64,000 nt of DNA from Burkholderia lata (lineage in GTDB: Bacteria > Pseudomonadota > Gammaproteobacteria > Burkholderiales > Burkholderiaceae). The stretch is taken from assembly GCF_000012945.1 (NCBI RefSeq), contig NC_007510.1:3100001-3164000 (forward strand), in the 5' to 3' direction. The position numbers were made by a program, and so were the translations under genes. Shown here one piece after another: positions 56,721 through 64,000 of this stretch; the stretch's first letter is position 1; the number at the start of each line of letters is the position of its first letter. The notes beneath the pieces are model-generated. The model was given only the letters and a program-made list of their open reading frames with translations. It was not told the DNA's origin and did no database searches.

Positions 56721-57767
56721 TTGAAGCCGACCCAAGCACTGGAATTCGTCGCGCCGCGCGACGACAACGCGCGCCTCGCCAACCTCTGCGGCCCGCTCGA
56801 CGAGAACCTGCGGCAGATCGAACAGGCGCTCGACGTCACGCTATCGCGACGCGGCCACCGGATCGCGATTCGCGGCCGCGGCGCCAAGCTCGCGCTCGCC
56901 GCGCTCGAGAACTTCTACAACCGCGCGCGCGATGCGTTGTCGGTCGACGACATCCAGCTCGCGCTGGTCGAAGTACGCCACACGGCCGGCAACGGCCGCC
57001 AGGACACGCTCGACGTGCGCTTTCGCGGCGACCCCGACCATCCGTTCGACGACCCCATCGTACAACTCGACGCCAGCGAGCCGGACGAGGAGCCCGCACC
57101 GAAGCTCTACACGCGGCGCGCCGACCTGCGCGGCCGCACGCCGGCACAGCGCGAATACCTGAAGCAGATCCTTTCGCACGACGTGACGCTCGGCGTCGGG
57201 CCGGCCGGCACCGGCAAGACCTACCTCGCGGTCGCGTGCGCGGTCGACGCGCTCGAACGCGACCAGGTCAAGCGGATCGTGCTGACGCGCCCGGCCGTCG
57301 AGGCCGGCGAGCGGCTCGGCTTCCTGCCGGGCGATCTCGCGCAGAAGGTCGACCCGTACCTGCGCCCGCTGTACGACGCGCTGTACGACCTGCTCGGCTT
57401 CGACAAGACGGCGAAGATGTTCGAGCGCCAGATGATCGAGATCGCGCCGCTCGCGTACATGCGCGGCCGCACGCTGAACCACGCGTTCATCATCCTCGAC
57501 GAGGCGCAGAACACGACGCCCGAACAGATGAAGATGTTCCTCACGCGGATCGGCTTCGGCTCAAAGGCGGTCGTGACCGGCGACACGAGCCAGGTCGACC
57601 TGCCGCGCGGCCACAAGAGCGGCCTCGTCGAGGCGCAGCAAGTGCTCGGCGGCGTGCGCGGCATCGCGCTCACGCGCTTCACGAGCGCGGACGTCGTGCG
57701 CCATCCGCTCGTCGCGCGCATCGTCGAGGCATACGACGAATTCCACGCGCAGCACCAGGACGGCTGA
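56721..57767 (+). CDS. phoH: PhoH-family ATPase, TTG start
   Basis: A 348-residue PhoH/YbeZ-type protein. After an N-terminal KH-like region (LDVTLSRRGHRIAIRGRGAKLALAA) comes the ATPase domain with Walker A GPAGTGKT (160-167), RPAVEAGERLGFLPGDL and FIILDEAQNTTPEQMKMFLTR (Walker B). It probably works with YbeY in RNA metabolism. The start appears to be TTG at 56721, as no ATG or GTG begins the family N-terminus. It is followed by a strong terminator, so ybeY may have its own promoter. Confidence 0.93.
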   Translation: MKPTQALEFVAPRDDNARLANLCGPLDENLRQIEQALDVTLSRRGHRIAIRGRGAKLALAALENFYNRARDALSVDDIQLALVEVRHTAGNGRQDTLDVRFRGDPDHPFDDPIVQLDASEPDEEPAPKLYTRRADLRGRTPAQREYLKQILSHDVTLGVGPAGTGKTYLAVACAVDALERDQVKRIVLTRPAVEAGERLGFLPGDLAQKVDPYLRPLYDALYDLLGFDKTAKMFERQMIEIAPLAYMRGRTLNHAFIILDEAQNTTPEQMKMFLTRIGFGSKAVVTGDTSQVDLPRGHKSGLVEAQQVLGGVRGIALTRFTSADVVRHPLVARIVEAYDEFHAQHQDG

Positions 57768-57809
57768 CCGGCCGGCGGCACCTGCACGCCGCCCCGGCCC
57801 GACAGCCCG

Positions 57810-57844
57810 GCCCGGCCCGCCAGACGGCGCGCCGGGCTTTTTTT
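57810..57844 (+). terminator. Rho-independent terminator after phoH
   Basis: A 12-bp stem GCCCGGCCCGCC/GGCGCGCCGGGC (one mismatch) with an AGAC loop, followed by seven T. It separates miaB-phoH from ybeY. Confidence 0.88.
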
Positions 57845-57875
57845 CGCCTGCTTGAATTCGGGTGCGATCGGCCGT

Positions 57876-57887
57876 TTGGTGTATCCT
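57876..57887 (+). promoter_or_regulatory. TTGGTGTATCCT motif upstream of ybeY
   Basis: The same 12 bases occur at 59802-59813 before the corC gene. Each copy lies 27-47 bp before a start codon and could include a -10 box (TATCCT). No matching -35 was found at either place. Promoter identity is a guess from the repeat. Confidence 0.4.
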
Positions 57888-57914
57888 CAACGCGTCCTAA
57901 TCGCCGCACGCGTC

Positions 57915-58691
57915 ATGAAATCCTCCCGTTCTCGCAAGTCCGGGCGCGCCCAGTCCACCGCGCCCGCCTCCCCCCGCCTTTCGCTGTTCGACGCGAAGGG
58001 CAAGGCCCGGACCGTCAACGCGCAAGGGCTGCGAATCGACTTCCCGGATGGCCGCAGCCTGATGTTCGACCTGTCGGGCAGTTCGGGAGAAGCCGCCGTC
58101 GCGATCGTCGCGCAGCACAACGATCCGGCCATGCGCGCGAAGCTCGCGCTGCAGCCCGAGCACTACGACAGCGTGACGCTGCACGTGGGCGCCGAGCCCG
58201 CACCGCGCGAAGACGACACCGAAGACGCGCTACGCGAGCCCGAGCTCGACCTGTCCGTGCAATACGGTGACGAAATCACGAGCGACGTGCGCAAGACGCT
58301 GCCGAAGCGCAAGCTGATCGCCGAATGGATCGAGCCAGCGCTGTTCGCCAGCGCGCAGCTCACCGTGCGCTTCGTCGGCGAGGAAGAAGGCCGCACGCTG
58401 AACGCCGGCTATCGCCACAAGGACTACCCGACCAACGTGCTGACCTTCGCGTACGACGCGGCGCCCGACGGCACCGTGATCGGCGACCTCGTGCTGTGCT
58501 GCCCGGTGGTCGAGAAGGAAGCGCACGAGCAGGGCAAGCCGCTCACGGCCCACTACGCGCACCTGCTGGTACACGGCGCACTGCATGCGCAGGGCTACGA
58601 CCACGAGACGAGCGACGAAGACGCGGCCGAGATGGAAGCGCTCGAAGTCGACATCCTCGCGAAGCTGGGCTTCCCGAACCCGTACCAGTAA
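57915..58691 (+). CDS. ybeY: Endoribonuclease YbeY with N-terminal extension
   Basis: A 258-residue protein. The C-terminal 145 residues are YbeY, an rRNA-processing metalloprotein, with the zinc motif His220-Gly-Ala-Leu-His224-x5-His230 and [19 protein letters not shown]. The first 110 residues are an extra basic/Ser-rich tail and a short globular part ([32 protein letters not shown]) not found in E. coli YbeY. It lies between the phoH terminator and chaC, which begins 12 bp after its stop. Confidence 0.93.
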   Translation: MKSSRSRKSGRAQSTAPASPRLSLFDAKGKARTVNAQGLRIDFPDGRSLMFDLSGSSGEAAVAIVAQHNDPAMRAKLALQPEHYDSVTLHVGAEPAPREDDTEDALREPELDLSVQYGDEITSDVRKTLPKRKLIAEWIEPALFASAQLTVRFVGEEEGRTLNAGYRHKDYPTNVLTFAYDAAPDGTVIGDLVLCCPVVEKEAHEQGKPLTAHYAHLLVHGALHAQGYDHETSDEDAAEMEALEVDILAKLGFPNPYQ

Positions 58692-58703
58692 GCCCTCTGC
58701 ACG

Positions 58704-59336
58704 ATGCGCAACGCCGCGACGCTCCCGCCTGCCTACCCGCCGTCGATCGGCGACGGGCGTCTGCTGACGGAAGACGAGCTCGCGGCCTCGCTCGCACACA
58801 CGATGCGCGACTGGGACGGCCAGCAGGATCTCTGGCTGTTCGGCTATGGCTCGCTGATCTGGAACCCGGGGTTGCCGACCATCACCGCCGTGCGCGGCAA
58901 GGTGCACGGCTATCACCGCGGGCTCTACCTGTGGTCGCGCGTGAACCGCGGCACCCCCGAACGCCCGGGCCTCGTGCTCGCGCTCGATCGCGGCGGCTCA
59001 TGCTCGGGCATTGCGTTCCGGCTCGCCGGCCCGACCGCGCAACCGCACCTCGAAACGTTGTGGAAACGCGAGATGCCGATGGGTTCGTACCGGCCCGCGT
59101 GGCTGCCGTGCTCGCTGGAAAACGGTGAACGCGTGAACGCGCTCGCGTTCGTGATGCGCCGCGACGCGCCCACCTACACGGGCAAGCTGACCGATCCCGT
59201 CGTGAAGGAAGTGTTCGGCTGCGCGGCCGGCCGTTACGGCACGACACTCGACTACGTGAGCCGCACGGTCGACGCGCTGCGCGCGAGCGGCATCCCCGAT
59301 CGCGCGCTGGAAGGGCTGCTCGCGCGATGCCGGTGA
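58704..59336 (+). CDS. chaC: Gamma-glutamylcyclotransferase, ChaC family
   Basis: A 210-residue protein. WLFGYGSLIWNPGLP is the substrate-loop motif of glutathione-specific gamma-glutamylcyclotransferase, and KREMPMGSYRPAWLPC has the following region with the conserved catalytic Glu expected near it. It degrades glutathione to 5-oxoproline and Cys-Gly. It probably shares a transcript with ybeY (12-bp gap). Confidence 0.92.
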   Translation: MRNAATLPPAYPPSIGDGRLLTEDELAASLAHTMRDWDGQQDLWLFGYGSLIWNPGLPTITAVRGKVHGYHRGLYLWSRVNRGTPERPGLVLALDRGGSCSGIAFRLAGPTAQPHLETLWKREMPMGSYRPAWLPCSLENGERVNALAFVMRRDAPTYTGKLTDPVVKEVFGCAAGRYGTTLDYVSRTVDALRASGIPDRALEGLLARCR

Positions 59337-59406
59337 CGCGGCCCGGCGCCCGGCTTGCCGCCACGCGCAGCAGCGCCGCGTGCGCATTCGAACGAGGGCA
59401 ATTCCG

Positions 59407-59556
59407 ATGAACCCGTCACGCTGGTCGCGTTGCAAGCTTGCCGCGCTGATCGTCGCCGCGAGCGTCGCGCTGTCCGGCTGCGGAATACTGGGCTGCGGCG
59501 GCGCCGCGACCAACGGCGCAGCTGCCGGCGGCTGCTCGGCCGGCATGCGGTTCTGA
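59407..59556 (+). CDS. Tiny Gly/Cys-rich lipoprotein
   Basis: A 49-residue protein, MNPSRWSRCKLAALIVAASV onward, ending in GGCSAGMRF. The lipobox LSGC is at residues 22-25, and the mature part of 25 residues contains three cysteines and many glycines and alanines. AGGG lies about 10 bp before the ATG. It is 70 bp after chaC on the same strand. It is too short for domain assignment; entericidin-like or other small lipoproteins look similar. Confidence 0.6.
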   Translation: MNPSRWSRCKLAALIVAASVALSGCGILGCGGAATNGAAAGGCSAGMRF

Positions 59557-59860
59557 TCCCGGCGCGGCGAAGCCCGCGTGCGACAGAATGCCGCCGCAAG
59601 CCGCCCCGGCCGGACGTTTCCCGCGTCACGGCGCCCCGCCCCTTCCGCACCCGTTTTTTGCCGCCGCTGCCCCGCCGCTCTTTTCTGAGATAGGATGGAA
59701 CCGAGGACGATGTCGCGCCCGGCGCGCCCGTCCGCGAGCAGGGCCCGCGCGAGCTGCCCACCCTGGCCGTGCGGCCGGTGTGACACGGTCGCGTCGTGGC
59801 CTTGGTGTATCCTTGCCTACTCCGTGACAGCGCGCTCCGGCATGACCCGGGCGCACCACC
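59557..59860. promoter_or_regulatory. Intergenic region upstream of corC
   Basis: About 300 bp. It contains the second TTGGTGTATCCT copy (59802-59813) 47 bp before the corC ATG. Nothing else was recognised. Confidence 0.4.
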
Positions 59861-60748
59861 ATGAACGATTCGTATCCCAGTCGTAAGCCAACCGACAAAC
59901 CGCAAGAAAAGCGCTCGCTGCTCGAGCGCCTGACCGACTTCATCTCGCCCGAGCCCGAATCCCGCGGCGAGCTGCTGGAAATCCTCCAGGACGCCCACGA
60001 GCGCAACCTGATCGACGCCGATTCGCTGTCGATGATCGAAGGCGTGTTCCAGGTATCCGACCTGTGCGCCCGCGACATCATGGTGCCGCGCGCGCAGATG
60101 GACGCGATCAACATCGCCGACAAGCCTGAAGATTTCATCCCGTTCGTCCTCGAGAAGGCGCACTCGCGCTACCCCGTGTACGAGGAGAACCGCGACAACG
60201 TCATCGGCGTGCTGCTCGCGAAGGATCTGCTGCGTTTCTATGCCGAAGAGGAATTCGACGTGCGCGGGATGCTGCGCCCGGCCGTGTTCATTCCCGAATC
60301 GAAGCGCCTGAACGTGCTGCTGCACGACTTCCGCGTGAACCGCAACCACCTCGCGATCGTCGTCGACGAATACGGCGGCGTCGCGGGCCTGATCACGATC
60401 GAGGACGTGCTCGAACAGATCGTCGGCGACATCGAGGACGAATACGACTTCGACGAGGAAGCCGGCAACATCATCTCGGGGCCCGATGGCCGCTACCGCG
60501 TGCGTGCGCTCACCGAGATCGAACAGTTCAACGAGACGTTCGGCACCGATTTCCCCGACGACGAAGTCGACACGATCGGCGGGCTGATCACGCATCATTT
60601 CGGCCGCGTCCCGCATCGCGGCGAGAAGCTGCAGCTCGGCAACCTCGTGTTCGAGATCCAGCGCGGCGATGCACGCCAGGTCCACGTACTGCTGGTGCGC
60701 CGCAATCCGCTCGCCAGCCGTCGCGCCGAAGCCTCGCACGAGGACTGA
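59861..60748 (+). CDS. corC: CorC/HlyC-family CBS-domain protein
   Basis: A 295-residue protein. Two CBS domains (ARDIMVPRAQMDAI through VIGVLLAKDLLRF; VFIPESKRLNVLLHDFRVN through GVAGLITIEDVLEQIVGDI) are followed by the CorC_HlyC transporter-associated domain (RYRVRALTEIEQFNETFGT). It has no membrane domain, as in E. coli CorC (YbeX), linked to magnesium/cobalt efflux. It is 52 bp before lnt and probably co-transcribed with it, as in many Proteobacteria. Confidence 0.95.
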   Translation: MNDSYPSRKPTDKPQEKRSLLERLTDFISPEPESRGELLEILQDAHERNLIDADSLSMIEGVFQVSDLCARDIMVPRAQMDAINIADKPEDFIPFVLEKAHSRYPVYEENRDNVIGVLLAKDLLRFYAEEEFDVRGMLRPAVFIPESKRLNVLLHDFRVNRNHLAIVVDEYGGVAGLITIEDVLEQIVGDIEDEYDFDEEAGNIISGPDGRYRVRALTEIEQFNETFGTDFPDDEVDTIGGLITHHFGRVPHRGEKLQLGNLVFEIQRGDARQVHVLLVRRNPLASRRAEASHED

Positions 60749-60800
60749 CCGTCGCGCGCCAGCCGCGCGTTCCACAACCGCTCGCCCACTTTCGCTTCAC

Positions 60801-62489
60801 ATGGACGATCCGATCCTGTCCCGCCCGGCTGGCGGCCTTCTCGCGCCGACACCCGGCCGCGCGCTGCCGCGCTGGCACTACCCGGCCGCGCTGCTCGCCG
60901 GCGCAGCCAATACGCTCAGCTTCGCACCGACGCCGCATGGCGGCTGGCTGCAACTCGTCGTATTCGTCTGGTTTTTCGCGCAGCTCACGCGCACCGCAAG
61001 CTGGCGCAGCGCCGCGCTCACCGGTGGCGCGTTCGGCTTCGGCAACTTCATCACCGGCATCTGGTGGCTCTACATCAGCATGCACGTGTACGGCGAGATG
61101 GCCGCGCCGCTCGCGGGCGGCGCGCTCGTGCTGTTCTCGCTGTACCTGTCGCTCTACCCGGCGTTCTCCGCCGGGCTGTGGTCGTTCTGCGCGGGCCATG
61201 CGTGGCATCGCCGCACGCCCGACCCGCGGCCGTTCTCGCCGACCTGGCACGGCGCATTCGCGTTCGCGAGCGCATGGGCGCTCGGCGAATGGCTGCGCGG
61301 CACCCTGTTCACCGGCTTCCCGTGGCTCGCCAGCGGCTATCCACAGGTCGACGGCCCGTTCGCGGGCTTCGCGGCGGTCGCCGGCGTGTACGGGATCGCG
61401 TGGGTGCTCGCGCTATTCGCCGCGCTGGTCGTGCAGGCGCTTGCCGCCGCCCGGCCGTCGCCGCTTGCCGAGCCCCGTGCCGGCAATGCGCGCGTGCGCA
61501 TCGTCGCGCCGGCCGGCATCGCGGTCGCGCTGATCGCGGCCGGTCTCGGCCTGTCGCAAGTCACCTGGACCGTGCCCGCGAACAAGCCGCTCACCGTGCG
61601 GCTGCTGCAGGGCAACGTGAAGCAGGACATCAAGTTCGAGGAAGCGGGCATCGACGCGGCGATCAAGATGTACACGCAGATGATCATCGAGAAGCCGGCC
61701 GACCTGATCGTCACGCCGGAAACCGCGATCGCGGTGATGATCCAGGAGCTGCCCGAGCCGTTCGCCGTCGCCATCCGCAAGTTCAGCGACACGACGGGCT
61801 CGGCCGTGCTGTTCGGCGCGGTCGGCGCATCGGTGACCGAGGACGGCCACTACGTCGACTACACGAACAGCCTGTACGGCGTGACGCCGAATTCGCGCGA
61901 CATCTATCACTACGACAAGCACCATCTCGTGCCCTTCGGCGAATTCATCCCGTGGGGCTTCCGGTGGTTCGTCGACCTGATGAAGATGCCGCTCGGCGAC
62001 TTCGCGCGCGGCGCGCCCGTGCAGAAGCCGTTCCTCGTGCACAACCAGCCCGTGATGGCCGACATCTGCTACGAGGACTTGTTCGGCGAGGAAATCGCCG
62101 CGACGATCCGCGACAATCCGCAGCCGCCGGGCGTGCTCGTCAACGTGACGAACCTCGCGTGGTTCGGCGACACGATCGCGCTCGACCAGCACCTGCAGAT
62201 CGCGCGGATGCGCTCGCTCGAGACGGGCCGGCCGATGCTGCGCTCGACCAACACGGGGATGACGGCCGCGATCGATGCGCACGGCCGCGTGCTTGGGCAA
62301 CTGAAGCCGTTCACGATCGGCTCGCTCGACGTGCGGATCGAAGGCACCAGCGGCTTCACGCCCTACGTGACGAGCGGCAACAACATCGTGCTCGCGGTGT
62401 CGCTCGTGCTGCTCGCGTTCGGCTTCACGTTCGGCCCCGGGCTGCGCCGGCGCAACGGCAAGAAGAACGGCGACGACCAGCCGGAATGA
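60801..62489 (+). CDS. lnt: Apolipoprotein N-acyltransferase
   Basis: A 562-residue inner-membrane enzyme that adds the third acyl chain to lipoproteins. Seven to eight helices lie at the N-terminus, then the nitrilase-like periplasmic domain with catalytic Glu307 (TPETAI), Lys373 (YHYDKHHLVPFGEF) and Cys423 (MADICYEDLF), and a final helix before a charged tail. The ATG at 60801 (MDDPILSRPAGG) is used; an upstream frame overlaps corC without supporting similarity. It closes the conserved run from miaB. Confidence 0.96.
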   Translation: MDDPILSRPAGGLLAPTPGRALPRWHYPAALLAGAANTLSFAPTPHGGWLQLVVFVWFFAQLTRTASWRSAALTGGAFGFGNFITGIWWLYISMHVYGEMAAPLAGGALVLFSLYLSLYPAFSAGLWSFCAGHAWHRRTPDPRPFSPTWHGAFAFASAWALGEWLRGTLFTGFPWLASGYPQVDGPFAGFAAVAGVYGIAWVLALFAALVVQALAAARPSPLAEPRAGNARVRIVAPAGIAVALIAAGLGLSQVTWTVPANKPLTVRLLQGNVKQDIKFEEAGIDAAIKMYTQMIIEKPADLIVTPETAIAVMIQELPEPFAVAIRKFSDTTGSAVLFGAVGASVTEDGHYVDYTNSLYGVTPNSRDIYHYDKHHLVPFGEFIPWGFRWFVDLMKMPLGDFARGAPVQKPFLVHNQPVMADICYEDLFGEEIAATIRDNPQPPGVLVNVTNLAWFGDTIALDQHLQIARMRSLETGRPMLRSTNTGMTAAIDAHGRVLGQLKPFTIGSLDVRIEGTSGFTPYVTSGNNIVLAVSLVLLAFGFTFGPGLRRRNGKKNGDDQPE

Positions 62490-62577
62490 CGCAACGGCCG
62501 GCCGCTGCGCAGTGCGTGGCGGCCGCCGCCAAATCCAGCATGCGGCAGCGGCCCGTGGCCGTGAACCGGCCGGCGGC

Positions 62578-64000
62578 TCAGGCCTGCCGGGCCGACTCCG
62601 TCGATTGAGCCGGCTGCGCGGCCAGGCGCCGCAGGTCGCGGCTCACGTCCTCCATCACCGGCGCCCACGCGCCGAACACCGGTTGCCGGTACAGCGTCGC
62701 GGTCGGATACCACGGGCTGTCGTTGCGTTCGAGCAGCCACGGCCAGTGCGGATTCACGTCGAGCAGCACCCAGGTGCGCGCGCCCAGCGCGCCCGCCAGG
62801 TGCGCGACCGACGTGCAGACGGTGATCACCAGATCCAGCGCGCCGATGAACGCGGCCGTGTCGTCGAAGCTCGTCAGCTCCGCCGTGACATCCTCGATCG
62901 CGAAGCCCGCCGCGCGCGCCGCCGCGACATCCGCGTCCGCGCCCGGCTGCAGCGAATAAAACGCGACGCCGTCGATCCCGCGGAATGCGTCGGCATAGCG
63001 CTCGAGCCCGACACGCCGGAACGGATTGCGCTGGTGCCCCGCGCTGCCGGTCCACACGAGCCCGACCTTCAGCCGGCGGTCGCCCGCGAGCCGCGCGCGC
63101 CACGCGTCGCGCGCGGACGGATCGGCCCGCAGGTACGGCACTGACGACGCGAGCGTCGACGCCTCCATGCCGAGCATCAGCGGCAGGCCGATCAGCGGTA
63201 CTTCGTAATCGAAGGCCGGCAGCTGGTCGACGCCGCCGCCCGCGCTGAACGCATCCGCATGCGCGCCGAGGCTGCGCTGCATCAGCGTGCCCACCAGCGG
63301 GAACGTATTCCAGATGAGCCGGCCGCCCTCGCGATGCACGCGCTCGGCGAGCGGTGCGACGAAGCGGCAGAACTGCAGCACGTCGCCGAGCCCCTGCTCG
63401 CCCCACACGAGCAGCGTCTTGCCGGCGAGCGGCTCGCCCTGCCAGCGCGGGCCTGGCAGCACCGGCCGGCGGCCGCGCAACTCGCCCGCGCCGTCCCAGC
63501 GCGCCTCGTGGCCGCGCCAGCCGGCGGCGGAGTTGCCGCGCACGAGCTGGATGATCGCCAGGTTGAAACGGAACGACGCGTCGCCAGGCGCCAGCTCGCA
63601 TGCGCGCACCGCGTAGTGCTCGGCGTCGCCCCAGCGCTGCGCCTCCTTCATCGCCAGCGCGACGTTGTTCATCGCGAGCGCGTTGTCGGGCGCGAGCTCG
63701 ATGAGCCGAGCGGCGCACGCGAGCGCGGCGTCCAGGTCGTGCGTCGCGATCCGCGCGACGACGAGGTTGATCCACGCCTGCACGTCGCGTGGATCGACGC
63801 GCACCGCCGCTTCGAGCAGCGCGATCTCCTCCGCGCGGTCGCTGCCCGACAGCCGCAGCGCAATCGCGAGGTTGTTGCGCAGCGACGGCCGGTCGGCATC
63901 GAGCGCCAGCGCCGCGCGATACGGCGCCACGGCGTCCGCGTGCCGGCCCGCCATCTGCAGCGCGTAACCGTGATTGAAGTACGCGGTCGCGCCCGGCTGC
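62578..64000 (-). CDS. TPR-repeat glycosyltransferase-like protein, N-terminus cut by window end
   Basis: At least 474 residues are visible; the frame stays open at base 64000, so the start lies beyond. The visible N-terminal half consists of TPR repeats (YFNHGYALQMAGRHADAVAP, then APDNALAMNNVALAMKEAQR), and the C-terminal half resembles the glycosyltransferase-41/SPINDLY-like or heptosyltransferase-like fold (LVWGEQGLGDVLQFCRFVAPL, KVGLVWTGSAGHQRNPFRRV, DLVITVCTSVAHLAGALGA). Such proteins are often linked to flagellar or surface glycans. It is convergent with lnt. Confidence 0.85.
   Translation of the reverse strand, partial: QPGATAYFNHGYALQMAGRHADAVAPYRAALALDADRPSLRNNLAIALRLSGSDRAEEIALLEAAVRVDPRDVQAWINLVVARIATHDLDAALACAARLIELAPDNALAMNNVALAMKEAQRWGDAEHYAVRACELAPGDASFRFNLAIIQLVRGNSAAGWRGHEARWDGAGELRGRRPVLPGPRWQGEPLAGKTLLVWGEQGLGDVLQFCRFVAPLAERVHREGGRLIWNTFPLVGTLMQRSLGAHADAFSAGGGVDQLPAFDYEVPLIGLPLMLGMEASTLASSVPYLRADPSARDAWRARLAGDRRLKVGLVWTGSAGHQRNPFRRVGLERYADAFRGIDGVAFYSLQPGADADVAAARAAGFAIEDVTAELTSFDDTAAFIGALDLVITVCTSVAHLAGALGARTWVLLDVNPHWPWLLERNDSPWYPTATLYRQPVFGAWAPVMEDVSRDLRRLAAQPAQSTESARQA

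Overview
The window reads as a piece of the main chromosome of a Burkholderia species, most likely of the Burkholderia cepacia complex. The basis is very high GC with strongly G/C-biased third codon positions, the gene order recA-recX-DUF2889-sucC-sucD-terC-pilin-pglL, glpR followed by glpD-glpK-glpF, and protein sequences that look betaproteobacterial throughout. No phage, insertion sequence, CRISPR array or rRNA operon was seen. One tRNA gene is present.

Layout. 1-1.2 kb: the 3' end of an unknown gene, a decayed copy of its own tail, and a TonB-like lipoprotein. 1.6-10 kb, all minus strand: recA (LexA-box promoter), recX, a DUF2889 gene, sucC-sucD with a terminator, a TerC membrane protein with a terminator, a type IV pilin and the O-oligosaccharyltransferase pglL. 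10.2-14.4 kb: a response regulator and sensor kinase, then an MHS-type transporter. 14.5 kb: tRNA-Met with promoter and terminator, then about 570 bp without a gene and a large exported WD-like protein. 17.4-25.9 kb: accessory genes, namely two regulators, a DJ-1/PfpI protein, a cupin, an orphan PAAR protein, a MAPEG protein, a large class A penicillin-binding protein, and GFA and DUF1272 metal-binding proteins. 26-28 kb: a GntR/FadR regulator, probably without an AUG start, divergent from galactonate dehydratase. 28-33 kb: CopD, a diheme plus triheme cytochrome c operon, and a RhlE helicase. 33-42.5 kb: a ferritin-like protein, gamma-glutamyltransferase, and the glycerol regulon glpR, glpD, glpK, glpF.

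42.7-49.8 kb holds the most interesting unit. A divergent cluster encodes a three-component membrane di-iron oxygenase (desaturase-like protein, Rieske ferredoxin, FAD reductase; mocD, mocE, mocF-like) on one arm. The other arm encodes a LacI regulator, two TIM-barrel isomerase-like proteins and a Gfo/Idh/MocA dehydrogenase. This parallels the rhizobial rhizopine (methyl-inosamine) genes. Two near-identical palindromes, one in the divergent promoter and one between lacI and the isomerase genes, suggest that both arms are one regulon. A plausible role is oxidative removal of an O-methyl or similar group from a cyclitol, then oxidation and isomerisation of the ring. The substrate is unknown.

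50-64 kb: a HAD phosphatase, ribB under an FMN riboswitch, an XRE-cupin regulator, an MFS exporter with a divergent LysR regulator, then the housekeeping run miaB-phoH-ybeY-chaC-corC-lnt and a TPR glycosyltransferase-like gene cut by the window end. A perfect 14-bp inverted repeat lies at the miaB promoter.
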